DNA of 64,000 nt, from assembly GCA_026874595.1 (NCBI GenBank), contig CM049319.1, positions 17,123,601 through 17,187,600 on the forward strand. Direction: 5' to 3'. This stretch comes from Sipunculus nudus. Lineage: Eukaryota > Annelida > Sipuncula > Golfingiida > Sipunculidae. The notes beneath the pieces were generated by a model that was given only the letters and a program-made list of their open reading frames with translations, did not search any database and was not told where the DNA came from. Positions 1-12,302 of the stretch are shown here, piece after piece (position 1 is the first letter of the stretch; each line of letters starts with the position of its first letter). The translations under genes and the position numbers were made by a program.

Positions 1-1200
1 TGAGGAACGTTATGTTTGTGGATCTGTTTTGAGGCAGAATAAATGGAGGACGAGCTATCTAGTAGTGGACAAGATCGAGACCCTGCTACATTAAGAAACA
101 GTAGCTGCGGCGGGACATTTGTGGGATTTATATTTTGGCTATGAGATGGTCCTGCATGTGTGGGATGTAATCGCTAGATGTGGGATGCAATCTATATATA
201 TAGTTGGTAGATGTAATATTTGGCCACGAGATGTTTCTTTTGGTGTGAAATGCAATCTATGTAGTTGTGGGATCAAATATTAGCCATGGGATATAATAAT
301 GAGGGGGATGTAGCCTTTTTTAATTGTAATCATCGGGGTATATGATGTAGTTACAGAGCTTCTGGATTTGTGGAGGGTTGTGGCGTATTGGGTGAGAGCC
401 TCACTTGTGCCCGCACATTGGTTGGCTTGCGTCCCATTCTGATGTTCCGCACTAAGACTCCTGGCAAAGGTGTTTTACACAAGAGTACACTCTCTCCACC
501 CAGGAGTGAATGGGTACCGGCATGGCCGGGAGGCAAATGTGTTCAAATAACCTCCTATTATGGTTGCTCAAACAGTAAGCTCCCAAGGGGAAAAGCTACA
601 AGAATTAACGGGCCTGAAAGACCAAGAGAGTCGGATGAGACTGACAAGGTCGGTGGAATCAGAACAAAAACCCCACCTTTACCTTTCGATTTATCATACA
701 CGTGTGGGATGGGATGTGCATGCCGGGGTGGGTTAAGCCTATAGCGCCATACGGCCCTCTGACAGTGGAGATTCTACAACAAGCGTACTTTATAGCGTCA
801 ATCTTTCTAGGTGTATATGAATACCCAAACCGAGTCATGTATTCACGGATGTAGATGTAGCCTAAATCGAATAATGAACATCTGCGCTGATGTTCGGGAT
901 ATGATTCCTATCATATGAACAGTATTCGTGATAACTGTGTCTGCCTGGTCACAATAAATAATGATCATTGATCGAGAGCCCAAAGAACTGAAGCCAAGCA
1001 ATCCACAGAATAAATCCACGATAAATCCGTATAATGAATACATAATGACTCTTGATCATGAGTCATTCAAACCCTAAAGAAATGAATTCTTGAAATACAC
1101 ACGCGTTATGATGATTTAATAACATTTTTACAATCCTTTAATGTTTGTGTTCTTACGGTAACATATCAAATTTGTATTCTTATTTTAAAAAAGCACTTTA
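1..1200. other. Non-genic stretch with a decayed tandem repeat
   Basis: No exon-like or conserved coding stretch seen. Bases about 117-300 contain a degenerate tandem pattern built on GTGGGATGYAAT and CCAYGAGATGT, repeated four to five times with heavy divergence. A 124-codon open frame at 370-744 has no recognisable composition or motif and is probably chance. Confidence 0.5.
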
Positions 1201-1209
1201 TATATAAAA

Positions 1210-1212
1210 ATA

Positions 1213-1266
<54 letters not shown>
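1210..1266. repeat. (TA)n microsatellite
   Basis: Near-perfect alternating TA run with one GTA interruption near its start. Confidence 0.95.
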
Positions 1267-1267
<1 letters not shown>

Positions 1268-1309
1268 TTATTTATTCTACATGGATTGTACAATTAGTTT
1301 AAACTGTTC

Positions 1310-1490
1310 AAGGTACGCTCCATGGCTCAGATGATTGCGTTCGGTAGTCTGTCCGGGTGCAGGAAACTTGAGAACCTAGAGGGAACCACCAGCCTTGGAC
1401 GGGCAACTACAACCCACTCTCATCGCCGGGGATCGAACCCGGGTCGAAAACGTAGAGAGCCGAGCGTTTTAACCCTCAGCTGTCCAGATA
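1310..1490 (-). mobile_element. tRNA-derived SINE, family 1, minus strand
   Basis: Reading the minus strand, a tRNA-like head with an A-box-like GGGTTAAAACGCTCGG and a B box GGTTCGATCCC (plus-strand complement at 1429-1439) is followed by a body containing GTTGTAGTTGCCCGTCCAA and ending near ACAGACTACCGAACGC. The same head and body occur in the same order at 28,112-28,350 on the plus strand. The internal pol III promoter plus a shared non-tRNA body is the usual structure of a tRNA-derived SINE. It is not a functional tRNA, as no full cloverleaf is present. Confidence 0.8.
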
Positions 1491-1534
1491 ACAATAACAT
1501 TAAAATTTTATTTACGCCATATTGAAAAGTTATA

Positions 1535-1636
1535 ATTATAATTATTATTATTGTTGTTTTTTATATTAGTATGGTAGTTGTTGTTGTTACAATTTTCTGT
1601 TATTATCATAATTAATATTGTTATTATTATTGTTCT

Positions 1637-1672
<36 letters not shown>

Positions 1673-1735
1673 TATAATTATATTATTTTTTTTATTAGTA
1701 GTAGTAGTTGTAGAGGTATTATATAGTCCAATTTT
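1535..1735. repeat. AAT/GTT-rich microsatellite tract
   Basis: (AAT)n core at about 1,638-1,672 flanked by interrupted TTATTATTG, GTTGTT and AGTAGTAGT runs. Apparent open frames here are poly-Ile/Asn artefacts. Confidence 0.9.
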
Positions 1736-1739
1736 TACA

Positions 1740-3373
1740 GCAGGACACCGTGACTCTAACAAGGTAAAGATGACATGCAGAGAGCACTTAAAACAGCAAA
1801 TTATACCTTCATCCTTGCTGGACTATGGTGATCGGGCCAATTCACAATAAATTTTAATATCTCGTATAAATTGCATGTCGTAAAGGTACCAGCCGAACGC
1901 TCGAGGCTAAAAGTTGCTCTGCCCTAAATGGTACGTCAAATATGTGTCACAATATTTGGAATACCAACTTAGTTATCTCAGTTTCCAATATATTCGGATC
2001 ATGATAAGGCACGCTGTTTATACACCTTAAATTTAGGGCTACTTGCAATATGTAGCCGTTAAGACCTGCTTGTCAGGTCTGAAGCCTCTACAGCAGACGG
2101 CCCTAATAACCGTACTTTATGCACATAACTTTTGGCTCGGGTTACCGAAAAGTATGCACACGTAAATTAATTCCCTTGATTCGTCTCATTCACGCGTGGA
2201 GTCTGGCGGGCAAAGTTCAGGTAAAATGGACGAGGGCACGTGTCAACAGGTGCACTATTTAGTCCCGTGATAATGATTAGCCTCAGGTTTTGAGAGAAAA
2301 ATAAATAAATGAATCGTGGTGAAAACAATGTATAACCGGAACCACACATGAGATACTGACTCACAGGTGTCCATATAAATATTGGTTGCTCAGATAAATT
2401 TTGATTCTTAAATTCAATGAAATCGGTCCTTTTTTTCAGGATTTTGACTGAATGTCATATGAGTCATAGCGAAAACATTTTGTCCGTCGTCAGGCCATCA
2501 TGTATGTTTTCTTTTCATTATGTATGATTTTTTTAGGGGGTGGGGGAGGGGGGCTAGTTAAAGAGGACAAATCTAGTTGGGTAAAGATTTACTAACATAC
2601 GAAGCTGTTACGAAACGCTTGATATCTAAGAAATAATCCCTTCGCCCAACCTCTTTTGGCCCCAGTTGCTCAACTTGCTAAATAATGCACGGCTGTGGTA
2701 TATCTGTGCGTCGGACGCAAGTAATCTGTTGTTAACACATACAGCAGCACCTCGGGATCAGCAATGTCATGGCTTATATACATACGCACTTGAAAACGAC
2801 GAAATGGCCGGAATGACGACGTCTTATACCAAATCCATTTTTTCTGTTGCCACACCAGATTATGGAAATAGCGTTCAAGCTGAACTGTCATGACTTATAT
2901 TTCATATACAAGGTTTACTAGAGGACATGAACTAAATAAGATGAAAAAAAACATGCACGTGATGGGTACAGCTGCTTTCATGCAACCAGAGAATTCTTCT
3001 TTAAATGATATATTGAGACTGACAAATATCACTCATATATTAATTTTTTTTCTGCGTGCAGTCATTATTTTTTAAACCTTGTAGCCGCGATCACCTAAAC
3101 CTATTAAACAATGAGACACAAACATATACACACACTCTTACCTGCATGTGTGTAATTACTAAACGTAATGATATAAAAGACACGGACTACCAAGAGCTAT
3201 CTATGTATTTGATAGCTACAGGCCTGTAACGCATGTAAACAACCTCTTTGATTCTTTTTCGTGTTTGAGTTACAGCCATCAAGGTGGAGAGTAAATTAAC
3301 CCTGTAAAGTATGGTCACATCGTGATTCAGATCACGATATTCGGCGTATATTGTGAGGACTCTCAACAACCCC

Positions 3374-3376
<3 letters not shown>
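1740..3376. other. Non-genic stretch, nothing recognised
   Basis: Both strands were read for exon-like frames and none was convincing. Overlapping short frames at 2,666-2,893 on both strands carry no motif. A G-rich run lies near 2,536-2,552. Confidence 0.4.

Positions 3377-3424
<48 letters not shown>
3377..3424. repeat. (TA)n microsatellite
   Basis: Alternating TA run directly abutting the left end of the foldback-like element, so the element probably inserted next to or into TA sequence. Confidence 0.95.
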
Positions 3425-3429
<5 letters not shown>

Positions 3430-3955
3430 GTCCATGGGCCAGAGCAGATATTGGTTCCACCCAGGGTGGCAAAGCTTCAGCAGGTTTTTCTTAAAGGTCT
3501 ATGACTGTAGATGATATTTTAGTATGATAACTGATCCAGAGTGGTAGCTTAGTCTTTAGTTATCCGTTATTGAATGTAATGACCAAGATGAAAATTTAAA
3601 CTTTGAGCTGCATCGCCTTTCCCACAGTATTTGGTTAATAACTTCATGAATACAAAAGATATCATAACAAATATGGTCTCAACAGATAGCTAAGACCCAG
3701 GGCTTTCTGACAGTATGTCAAATGTGGCAGTTATATACAATTGCCATCAGTGGCAGATACTAATATTTACCCCTACCCCATATAATTTGCTGAAAAATTG
3801 TTATTTTTATTAATTTATTTAAAGAATATAGGAACTTATGACATTTTCGCTATTGTCATTTATTCTTTGATTTAATCTAAGGTACCAGCTTGGTTTTCCT
3901 AGTCTCTCTTTAATATTTTTGGAGATTTAGGCTAAAACTTTAATGAAGTATGATT

Positions 3956-4165
3956 GACCCTATAATGAAAAGTTAACCTTCCAGCTGCAGCGACTTTTCC
4001 ACAGTATTTACTTAATAACTTCAAGTATACAAAATATATCATAACAAATTTGGTCTTAGTAGATAGCTAAGACCCAGGGCTTTCTGAGAGTGTGTCAAAT
4101 GTGACAGTTATATACATTTATCATCAGTGGCAGTTATTAATATTTACCCCTACCCCTTAAAACTG
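3956..4165 (+). repeat. Direct partial copy of the foldback arm
   Basis: Repeats bases about 3,580-3,790 in the same orientation with moderate divergence, including the phrases CCACAGTATTT, ATAGCTAAGACCCAGGGC and TATTTACCCCTACCCC. It suggests internal duplication of the arm. Confidence 0.8.
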
Positions 4166-5187
4166 TTGAAAATTCTATATTTTTATTGTCACCTACTTAT
4201 ACGGAACACCATGCTTGTTTTATTATTGTTTTTTAAGTGTATCATAGTTTGCTTGGGAGTGTGCTGAACGTATTTTTTTTATATTTTTAGGGGGGGGGTT
4301 GGAGGAAACCGGCCCAATTTATAGTCAACCTGTGAGCTCATGCGATGGTGCGGCGTCTTCTAACTGGCATCCACCGTATGTTAACCTATGCCATCTCCCA
4401 ATTCATCAGAGCTAGCAGCGCCATTTTTTTTTAAGAATCAGTCAGATATCAAATATTATCGGATTGAAATTATTTGAAGTTACAGAAAGCTAAACTTCGT
4501 CATATAGCCAAAAAGCATATACTAAAATTACAGGAGCTATCAACACCATATTTAATGCAAATGTTGGCCACATGGGTCATATTTAAAATTGAGGTTATTA
4601 TGGCGCCACCTATATTAAGATTTTTTTTTACGGGCAAAAAACTTTTAATTTTAGCCTCTTTCATTCAGTGCTTTAGAAATGTTTTGTTATTAAACTGTCT
4701 GCCGAATGGTAAAAATCTTCGAAAAAGTTTTCTTATTGCAGGGGTGTCTCAGTTGCATAAGAATAGATCTGGTACATGGATTTTTTGAGTCATAAGAAGC
4801 TGAAGTTAGTCTGATATAGGCCTACTCGGCCACAGGATTGAGGGGATGCAATAGTCTTTTCTGAAAAACTGTTGTTTCAAATGCATAGCAAAACCTTACT
4901 TTTAGGTGGCCTTGTTCAAGTTTACTTAAATGATTTTGCCTAAATTATTGAACCTTAAACAGTGAAACGACTGTGAGAGAAAACCTAATAGATTTATTAT
5001 ATGAACAGATTGAACTGTGTGGGTATATAAACAAAGCTGTATCGGCAACATAAATTATTGGTGTTCATGTGCAACTAATGTGTGAGATAAATCCATGAAT
5101 AAAATATATCTGAATTCTGATTTAGCTTTCAAAAGGCTTCTATTATTATCCTAAACATAGTAGTCAAAGTCTTTCAGTATGTATAGA

Positions 5188-5270
5188 CAGATTTGGCAAC
5201 AGGCCAAGATTTTGTATCTATTAAAAGCTTGGCAGACTGCCAACTATTTCAGAATTTGCAACAGGACAAG
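5188..5270 (+). repeat. Direct repeat flanking the LINE fragment (left)
   Basis: TGGCAGAC-GCCAACTAT-TCAGA and GCAACAGG-CAAG at 5,229-5,270 recur at 6,128-6,170 on the other side of the LINE. A third partial copy is at 5,188-5,208. Either a very old target-site duplication or an older tandem repeat that the LINE split. Confidence 0.55.
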
Positions 5271-6120
5271 TTTTTTTTATTACATTTATTGAGACAAAAC
5301 ATATACAATACCAATACATATACTCAGAAAATATTACAAAGTCAAAGCATTACAAAAACAATACACGTATCTTGGAAAAGAGCAGCGTGATATATGTAAG
5401 AAAAAATGCAACAATGGTAAAAACAAAAAAAAAGGGGAAAAAATATCACAGAAAGCACATGAAGGAAGAAAAAAAAGGATGCACATTCCCACATACATGC
5501 ATACACACATATATATATACACATACATATACATACATATTATATGCACAGATATCCAAATATAAACGATTTAGAATTTAAAGATACCCCATATTTCATT
5601 AAGTACCTCCAGTTCGTCTTTTTTTCTCTAATATGTTTTTCAATTTCATAAATCTACTTTGCATAATTGAGCCCATCCAATGCTCTTGGTTTCATTTCTT
5701 TACATCTACATGTATATAAGTATTTTTAAAAAATAAGCAATATGAGATTTAGTATATCATACTCTTTGACACCCAATTCCACTAGCTTTAAGTCTAATAT
5801 TATTGTTTGATCTTTCATTTTCTTGTTAAACCAACAGGCTAATTCGGACCAATATCCTTGAGTAATAGGGCATTCCCAAAACAAATGTGGTAATGATTCT
5901 CTTCCTTCTTCACAGAAAGAACAAGTCTCCTTATCTTTGACACCAATTTTGAATAAAAATGTATTTGGTGTTAATATTCTATGTATCAAATTAAACTGAA
6001 ATATCCTTAAGGTTGTAGACTGAGTAAGCTTCACTATATGCATAAAGGAATTAAGGATACATTTTTTTAGTCATATTCAATATTTAGGTCCCTTTTCCAA
6101 GTTTCAGTTTATGTCTATTT
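5271..6120 (-). mobile_element. LINE 3' fragment (reverse transcriptase C-terminal zinc-knuckle region)
   Basis: The minus-strand frame at 5,726-6,043 reads FQFNLIHRILTPNTFLFKIG followed by a CSFC...HLFWEC block, that is C-x2-C-x8-H-x4-C. This matches the zf-RVT region found after the reverse transcriptase domain of many L1/Tx1-type LINEs. Downstream on the same strand are AATAAA (plus-strand TTTATT at 5,285-5,290) and an oligo-A tract (T run at 5,271-5,278), consistent with a 3' end. The 5' portion, including the catalytic RT motifs, is absent, so this is a dead 5'-truncated copy. Confidence 0.8.
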
Positions 6121-6309
6121 ATAGCTCTGGCAGACGGCCAACTATATCAGATTAGGCAACAGGCCAAGAGTAACGTCAGCGAAGGCTAGGTACAGGTCAA
6201 GGGTTCATTAACTGCAATAGTTGCACTAGGCACTTCGCTTGACTTGGTTCACAACTGCCTCCCTTCAGTGAACTTGGTCTACCCTGTGCAACTTACTCAA
6301 AAGAAGTTT

Positions 6310-6800
6310 GATGTATCTACCTGAAATTTGGCCTGTCCATCTTTATTTATTGGCTTTCTTGTACACAAGACTGATGTCGCAACTTACAATGATTTTTGCA
6401 CAGTGTATGTAAATGCTCATTTCTCAGGATTTATTATATATCACCCTGACATTGTGCTTATTTGTATTTTCATGGATAAGTTGGTATTTGTAGACCTCGG
6501 ATAGCTTCGTCATATACAAGACTTATGGCGCCCCCAGCAATAATTTTGGCAAAGTAAATTTCCCTGTTTATTCACAGGAGGGATTTGATTAATATATGCC
6601 TGAAATTGGGCATATTTATTCAGCTCGGATAGGTTCGTCGCATACAAGACCTATGTGCCACCTGCAGTTTTGTTGTTGTTGTTCCATGCATCTGTGCACC
6701 ATGCTCGAAAGTGGTTTGAAGTATCTGCCTGAAATTTGGCATCTCTATACATCCGCAATGGATTCCTCATACACAAGACTGTTAGAACCACATGCAATCA
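6310..6800 (+). repeat. Degenerate repeated module inside the foldback element
   Basis: The phrase CTGAAATTTGGC followed some 40-60 bases later by a variant of TCATACACAAGACT appears near 6,328, 6,600 and 6,727, with a related piece at about 6,490-6,530. The wording resembles the 280 bp tandem repeat at 42,419, suggesting a common repeat superfamily. Confidence 0.5.
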
Positions 6801-7681
6801 TTTTTGTGTTGTATATACATCCAAGCCGATATTTCAGGAGGGTTTTTATGGTTCTTAAACTCAGGTTCAAAATTGCCCTGCATATTATCATGTAAGCATT
6901 ATATCTGATGTATATCCCATTTCACAGGTTCGCATTAGGTCTGTAGGCTTTGTTTATGATGTCATATGTTATTAGTATTTCGGACTACGTGACAAGGTGG
7001 TAGCATGTTATTTTGTATCCGGTGGTCACCCATGCCTTGTGTCTACCTCACCTGCGGCATCAACCCCATTGCATAACACCGAGGAATCCCCATAGACGAA
7101 GTCATTTGTGATAGAAACACACCTGTGGGACACTCTCTTACCATTACATCTTGGATGGACCACTACGACCCACTCTCACAGCCAAATTTAAAAAATTAAA
7201 CAGAGACTAAGAAAACCAAGCTGGTATCAAAGAATAAAAGAAAATGGCGAAAATGTCATAAGTTCCTGCAATCTTTTAATAAATGAATAATAATATCAAT
7301 TTTTCAGCAAATTTTAAGGGGTATGGGTAAATACTAATATCTGCCACTGATGATAAATGTATATAACTGCCACATTTGACACACTCACAGAAAGCCCTGG
7401 GTCTTAGCTATCTACTAAGACCATATTTGTTATGATATCTTTTGTATTCTTGAAGTTATTAAATAAATACTGTGGAAAAGGCGATGCAGCTCAAAGTTTA
7501 AATTTTCATCTGGATCATTACATTCAATAACGGATAACAAAGACAAAGCTACCACTCTGGATCAGTTATCATACTAAAATATCATCTACAGGCATAGACC
7601 TTTAAGAAAAACCTGCTTAAGTTTTGCCACCCTGGGTGCTACCAATATGTTTAAAATTAGCTCTGGGCCCATGGACTATAT

Positions 7682-8392
7682 GCATTAAATAGATGTAGTG
7701 ACTCAGTTTGAACATAATTGTAACTTGCTTTTCAGTATCACTGTATGTATGGAATATTGGCACTTATAATATTTACTCTCAAGAAAATCAGATAATTCAT
7801 AACTCCATCGACTCTTGTTTAAAGCCTGCAAGGAATCCATTTCTGGGAAGGCTTATAGGAGGCTCCATTCTTGGGTGACGTGATTTTATACATTCATGAG
7901 GGAAACACCAGCTATCGAGTGTTTTAAGCTTATTTGCATAGATTCCCTTTTCACAGTTCCATGTAAAATGAAAATTCGTCCATCCATGCAAAATGCAAAA
8001 CAATAATATTTTACTCTTTCGTTTACAAAAATAAAATTGTGCTTTTCAGCTTTTCAAGAAAGACTTTATATTTTCATTTTCATTTCTTTCTCTAAAACTT
8101 TAGCCTTGTCAATTGCCATACATTCATATTTGAATATTTCAATAAATATGTTAACGTTTCCTCATATAGAACCTCCTTATAGTTTTGCAGTGATTTCTAC
8201 CTATACCATGAAAGACCATTTCTGCTTTCCAGCACGTGGAGCCCGCAAATATGGTTTTATCAACACACTTTTAAATTTTTCATCAAAAATTGATGATTTT
8301 ATTGTTTAATTTCATTTGAATTTCTTATTAATTTGAGAAAACATGATGATCCCCGGGGTACGTTTTGAAAATAAGTTAGTTTTTCTTTATAA
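7682..8392. other. Non-genic stretch, nothing recognised
   Basis: AT-rich sequence with no exon-like frame or repeat match noticed in the window. Confidence 0.4.
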
Positions 8393-8393
8393 A

Positions 8394-8394
8394 G

Positions 8395-8443
<49 letters not shown>

Positions 8444-8455
8444 CGATGATAATAA
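8394..8455. repeat. (AAT)n microsatellite with GAT tail
   Basis: About 16 AAT units followed by GACGATGAT. Poly-Asn/Ile frames here are artefacts. Confidence 0.95.
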
Positions 8456-8504
8456 AATAATAATCATCATCGTTATCATCATAAGTAATAGATGTAGTAC
8501 TAGT

Positions 8505-8650
8505 ATCTATATTTTTATAGCGTAAGGCGATTTTTTTGTGATTTTCCATGTCTCCTCTTATACCATCGTACGGAATGACGTGATTTTCGACATACATATG
8601 CTCCGGGTTTGTCCGAAGAGATTCCACCCACGTGAATTTGCAAAGTCAAT
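8505..8650 (-). repeat. Dispersed repeat with a conserved short frame (family R1)
   Basis: On the minus strand this segment can be translated as LRTNPEHMYVE followed by GDMENH. The segment at 52,990-53,165 (plus) is a diverged copy with the matching frame LRINPEHMYVE and GDTENH. The nucleotides CCCGGAGCATATGTATGTCGAA are shared. Both copies end near a TATAGATCC-like motif. Probably a mobile-element fragment; the family is unknown to me. Confidence 0.6.
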
Positions 8651-11231
8651 GTCAACCAAATTCACGTCGTGGTTGGTACAGTGTGATGTGTGTAGCTGCA
8701 CCACCAAAGTTGTAAATACATTATATTGACTAAAAATGTTTTGAAAATCGAGATTGTTTTTTTTTCTAATTACTGCAGTTACAAATGTAAAATATTTGTA
8801 AAAATGTAAATTTAATACGTTTGTACTGTATTTGTTTCGTTTACATGCATGTGCCATCTCATTTTCAGCAATGCTTATGTAATACTCTTTGTTAAAAGAC
8901 TTATTAATCTTTCATTCATTATGTATGCTTATATTGTGTATAAGTCATGGCAATCATTTTTACTTTTTTCACAAATGAAATTTTGGTATTTTTTCATTTT
9001 CTTCTAAGGTCTATTCATGGACGGTTTCTTTTGTATGTATATATGATATTGTTGATCAGTTTCTCATGTCACATGGTACATGTGTAGCTAGGTGACTATT
9101 TACCAAAGACGCCGACCACATGTTGGGCACTGGCCTGGGGGGGGGGGGGGGCGACCGTGTGCGACTGTACGCTATTCCGAACCATGTTCCGAACGCTCTT
9201 CCGAAAGATGTTTAACCATAATACAATCTAAATAATGGATCTATATATTAATAGCGTAAAACGATTTGTGTCATTTGCCGTAACCTTGGAATTCCGAAAC
9301 CACCGTAGGGATTGTCGTGTTTGTCCAAAAGCGTGCGTAGCACGGGTAATTGCTTGAAGTACATGTAGAAGAAATAGTAGTAGGCCTAGTAGTAAAAGTA
9401 GTAATAGTTATATTGCCCGAACTCATTAACTTGATATAATCATCTTGTTATCAACTTAGCAAACACGAACTCTAATACACACCCAATGACTAATTACTAA
9501 TCTTTAGCTGAGTCATTAATCGCAAAGACCGGGGTCACTTATACCGGGAAGTGTACGTATACTGGTTATCAGAACACCTTATCACTGTCTCTCTACAACA
9601 CAACATGTGTTACACGCGGAGACTGCACGCTGAGACCCCGGCTTTCTCCTGCCGTGTTTATTTAAGACCGTTATATTTATGTCAAAGCTAGTGCTGACAG
9701 CTAGATCAAAAATGCAGAAAATGATTAATCGGGGTGTGTGTAACACACTTTTCAACACGTCTCATGATCAAAATATCTCACAAGACAAAACATCAGCAAA
9801 AATACTTGTATCCATGTTGAGTCCTCGTGAACACAAAATAATAAATTATTTATGACATTCATACGTGCAAGACTTGTATAGAAAAAATCGCGGCCTTGTG
9901 ATAGACTTATCAAACATGCGCTAATGTTTTCTGTGTGTACACCCATGCTTCCTCCAGAGGTCGCATTTTACTTAAACATTTTCCAGTGAGGGGCGAAATC
10001 AAAATTCATTACATTCCAAGAGAAAGACCTTTTTTTTCTACATTAGACATACCCATTGTTACCAAATATTAAATATAAATTAAATCCATGTTACAATTTC
10101 ATTCCGGTGCATTTTATCTAATCTAACTATTTTCTGCAACTTGTATCTACTCAATTCGCTATATCAAGATATACATACGCTACTTGTGTAGTTGTAGAAG
10201 CTCCAGTCCATTGTGAGGATACGATTCCTATACCCATAATCCCAAACCAGGAGTGCTGTATGACGTATCAATTGACTTTAAATCATAAAAACAAAGCATA
10301 AACACACCATTTTGTTCATTGTACTTAATTAGATAATACTAAATATAAAGCACATATATACGCGTCTTATCCTGGCCAATACTGAAACAACGCACTTGTT
10401 GAATGGATCTCGAAACGGCTTAATACGTGATTTCGTGTCCACAAGTTATATAAACTTTGTGGTGTGTAACGCTTAAATCCATGTGAACAATTACTTTTTA
10501 TCCTGGTGTTATCTATCAATATTTTCACGGCAGAGAAACCTAAACGCAAACATATGATCCCGGTGTTATACACTGCGTTGCATGCTATTAAAACGTAACT
10601 GTGACAAAAAATGAAATTCGCATGATAAATCAATATAAACCACGTGTGGTAGGCCGTTAGTGCCCCGATAGCACAGACGCTTTGAAAGATTGGTGCCGTG
10701 CTGCATGCACTAATGGTGAGACACGCCAGCCACGGAGAACATAAAAACTTTAATGCCAAGTAGAGGAAATTAATTATTTGACGGCTGTAAATAAGTCAAT
10801 ATTTAATAATTATTATATGTAATTATACTTTCATTTATGTGTTAATATATTTAATACAAAATACAGCAGCTGGTAAATTCAGACGTAAATTCTTGATTGA
10901 CATAATTAAGAGGATTTCTTAAATATTACAGCGATTTTTTATGGTCAGCTAGTTTTTTTTGGGATGAGACACGAATATAGCTGGCAGATAAAAGTATATA
11001 TATATATTATTATTATATAAACATAATAAACTTAATAATAATAATAATTATAATAATAACTATCATGATGATGATGATAAGGCGATGATGATCCTATAAA
11101 GATACATATGTATACAGTTATCTGAAAAGACATTAATTAATATATAACCTCCCTTAATAGGTTATAGTTCTAAAATCAATCCACTCTGATACGGGATCCG
11201 TTTGCTTCAATGGTTGTCCTTTTAACGGGGA

Positions 11232-11233
<2 letters not shown>
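8651..11233. other. Non-genic stretch
   Basis: Holds a G homopolymer (9,138-9,152), a segment at 9,235-9,275 resembling the end of family R1, and an open minus-strand frame at 10,367-10,759 of hydrophobic composition with no ATG at its start and no motif that I recognise. An ATG/ATT-rich simple tract lies at 11,030-11,085. No gene can be supported. Confidence 0.4.
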
Positions 11234-11272
<39 letters not shown>

Positions 11273-11338
11273 ATCACACACACACATCCTCACACACACA
11301 TATATATATATATTATATATATATATATTATATATATA

Positions 11339-11378
<40 letters not shown>
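11234..11378. repeat. (CA)n then (TA)n compound microsatellite
   Basis: CA run from 11,234 to about 11,298 with short interruptions, changing to TA until 11,378. Confidence 0.95.
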
Positions 11379-11380
<2 letters not shown>

Positions 11381-11917
11381 ACTGCTGGTATAAACACCAT
11401 TACCAACATCGTATTTAAAGATCTAACGATACTCAAACTTATATCATCATTAGAATTTTGAGTATAAAATATATTAAATAATAGTGTTCAGTGAGGACGC
11501 GATGCATGCAAGAGGTCACTTGGTTCACTTTCACAGGCGCTCACCCACCTCCAAAGTGAATCTAAAGATCTCCTCAAGCAACTTTCATGAAAAGCAAACT
11601 CATGTCACTATTAATGTCTTCAGTGCCATAGCTTCAGTCAACAGCTTTTTATCGGGGTGTCTGAGAGTAAAATAATAATATAATTTCCAACAGCTGTTCT
11701 CTATGATTGCCAGACAATGGAGCCACGAACACAAGAGGCTCCGGTATTACGGTCTCACACAACTCAATATTTAGGCAAGCTTGTGTTTATACGTAACATG
11801 AGAATGATTAGATCACGTCCAGTGTTGCTCAGGTTTCTTTAATAACACCACAAACATTAACTCGCACCACGCACGCAACGATTTTTCGGGTGGGGGAGGT
11901 CTCTGTGTTTGTACACG
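11379..11917. other. Non-genic stretch, nothing recognised
   Basis: No exon-like frame or repeat seen. Confidence 0.4.
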
Positions 11918-12302
11918 TAAAACACAACGTTCCTTGACATGGCTTCCACACTTGAAGCGCCATCTGTTAGCTATGTTTAAAATTAAATTCCCAGCGAACT
12001 GAATGTTCTCAGTTATAAAAATAATCCATTATTAATTTAATAAAGCACCGATAATTAGAGTTCTTTTGATTATCTACTATTTAAAGCGATTTCATATCAT
12101 ATACCTTGTAAAACAAAACGTCACTGGACATGGCTTCCACACTTGAAGTGCAATCTGTTAGCTATGTTTAAAATTAAATACCCTGCGAACTAAATTTTCT
12201 CAGTTATTAAATAATCCATTATTTATTTTATATAACACCAATAATGAGAGTCCTTTGGATTTTCCACTATTTTAAGCGATTTTATATCATATAATTTGTA
12301 AA
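11918..12302 (+). repeat. 191 bp tandem duplication (2 copies)
   Basis: Copy 1 starts near 11,918 and copy 2 near 12,109. Both contain GACATGGCTTCCACACTTGA, CTGTTAGCTATG and, at the end, GCGATTT-ATATCATATA. Divergence between copies is visible throughout, so this is not an assembly artefact of identical reads. Confidence 0.85.

Larger units (their letters stand above)
3425..7681. mobile_element. Foldback-like DNA element with ~490 bp terminal inverted repeats
   Basis: The left arm (about 3,425-3,915) and right arm (about 7,190-7,681) are inverted copies. Shared landmarks in reverse order are GTCCATGGGCC at the outer tip, CCACCCTGGG, the phrase TAGCTAAGACCCAGGGCTTTC, TTACCCCTACCCC and, at the inner edge, TTGGTTTTC-TAGTCTCT. 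A second, partial direct copy of the arm lies at 3,956-4,165. The interior has no intact transposase; it carries a LINE fragment (5,271-6,120) and a degenerate repeated module (about 6,310-6,800). This is a non-autonomous, foldback-type structure. The outermost bases are TATA on both sides, compatible with TA-directed insertion. Confidence 0.75.

Noticed and set aside
370-744. 124-codon plus-strand frame
   Set aside because: No recognisable domain, an overlapping frame on the other strand, and repeat-like surroundings.
1429-1439. Possible tRNA gene from the B box
   Set aside because: The same tRNA-like head is joined to the same long body at 28,112-28,350, so it is a SINE; no cloverleaf or anticodon arm is intact.
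4474-4788. 104-codon plus-strand frame
   Set aside because: Lies inside the non-coding foldback element and has no motif.
10367-10759. Long open minus-strand frame (130 codons), hydrophobic and Cys-containing
   Set aside because: Starts at TTG, shows no family motif, no splice partners and no convincing transmembrane order; could be chance in AT-rich DNA.
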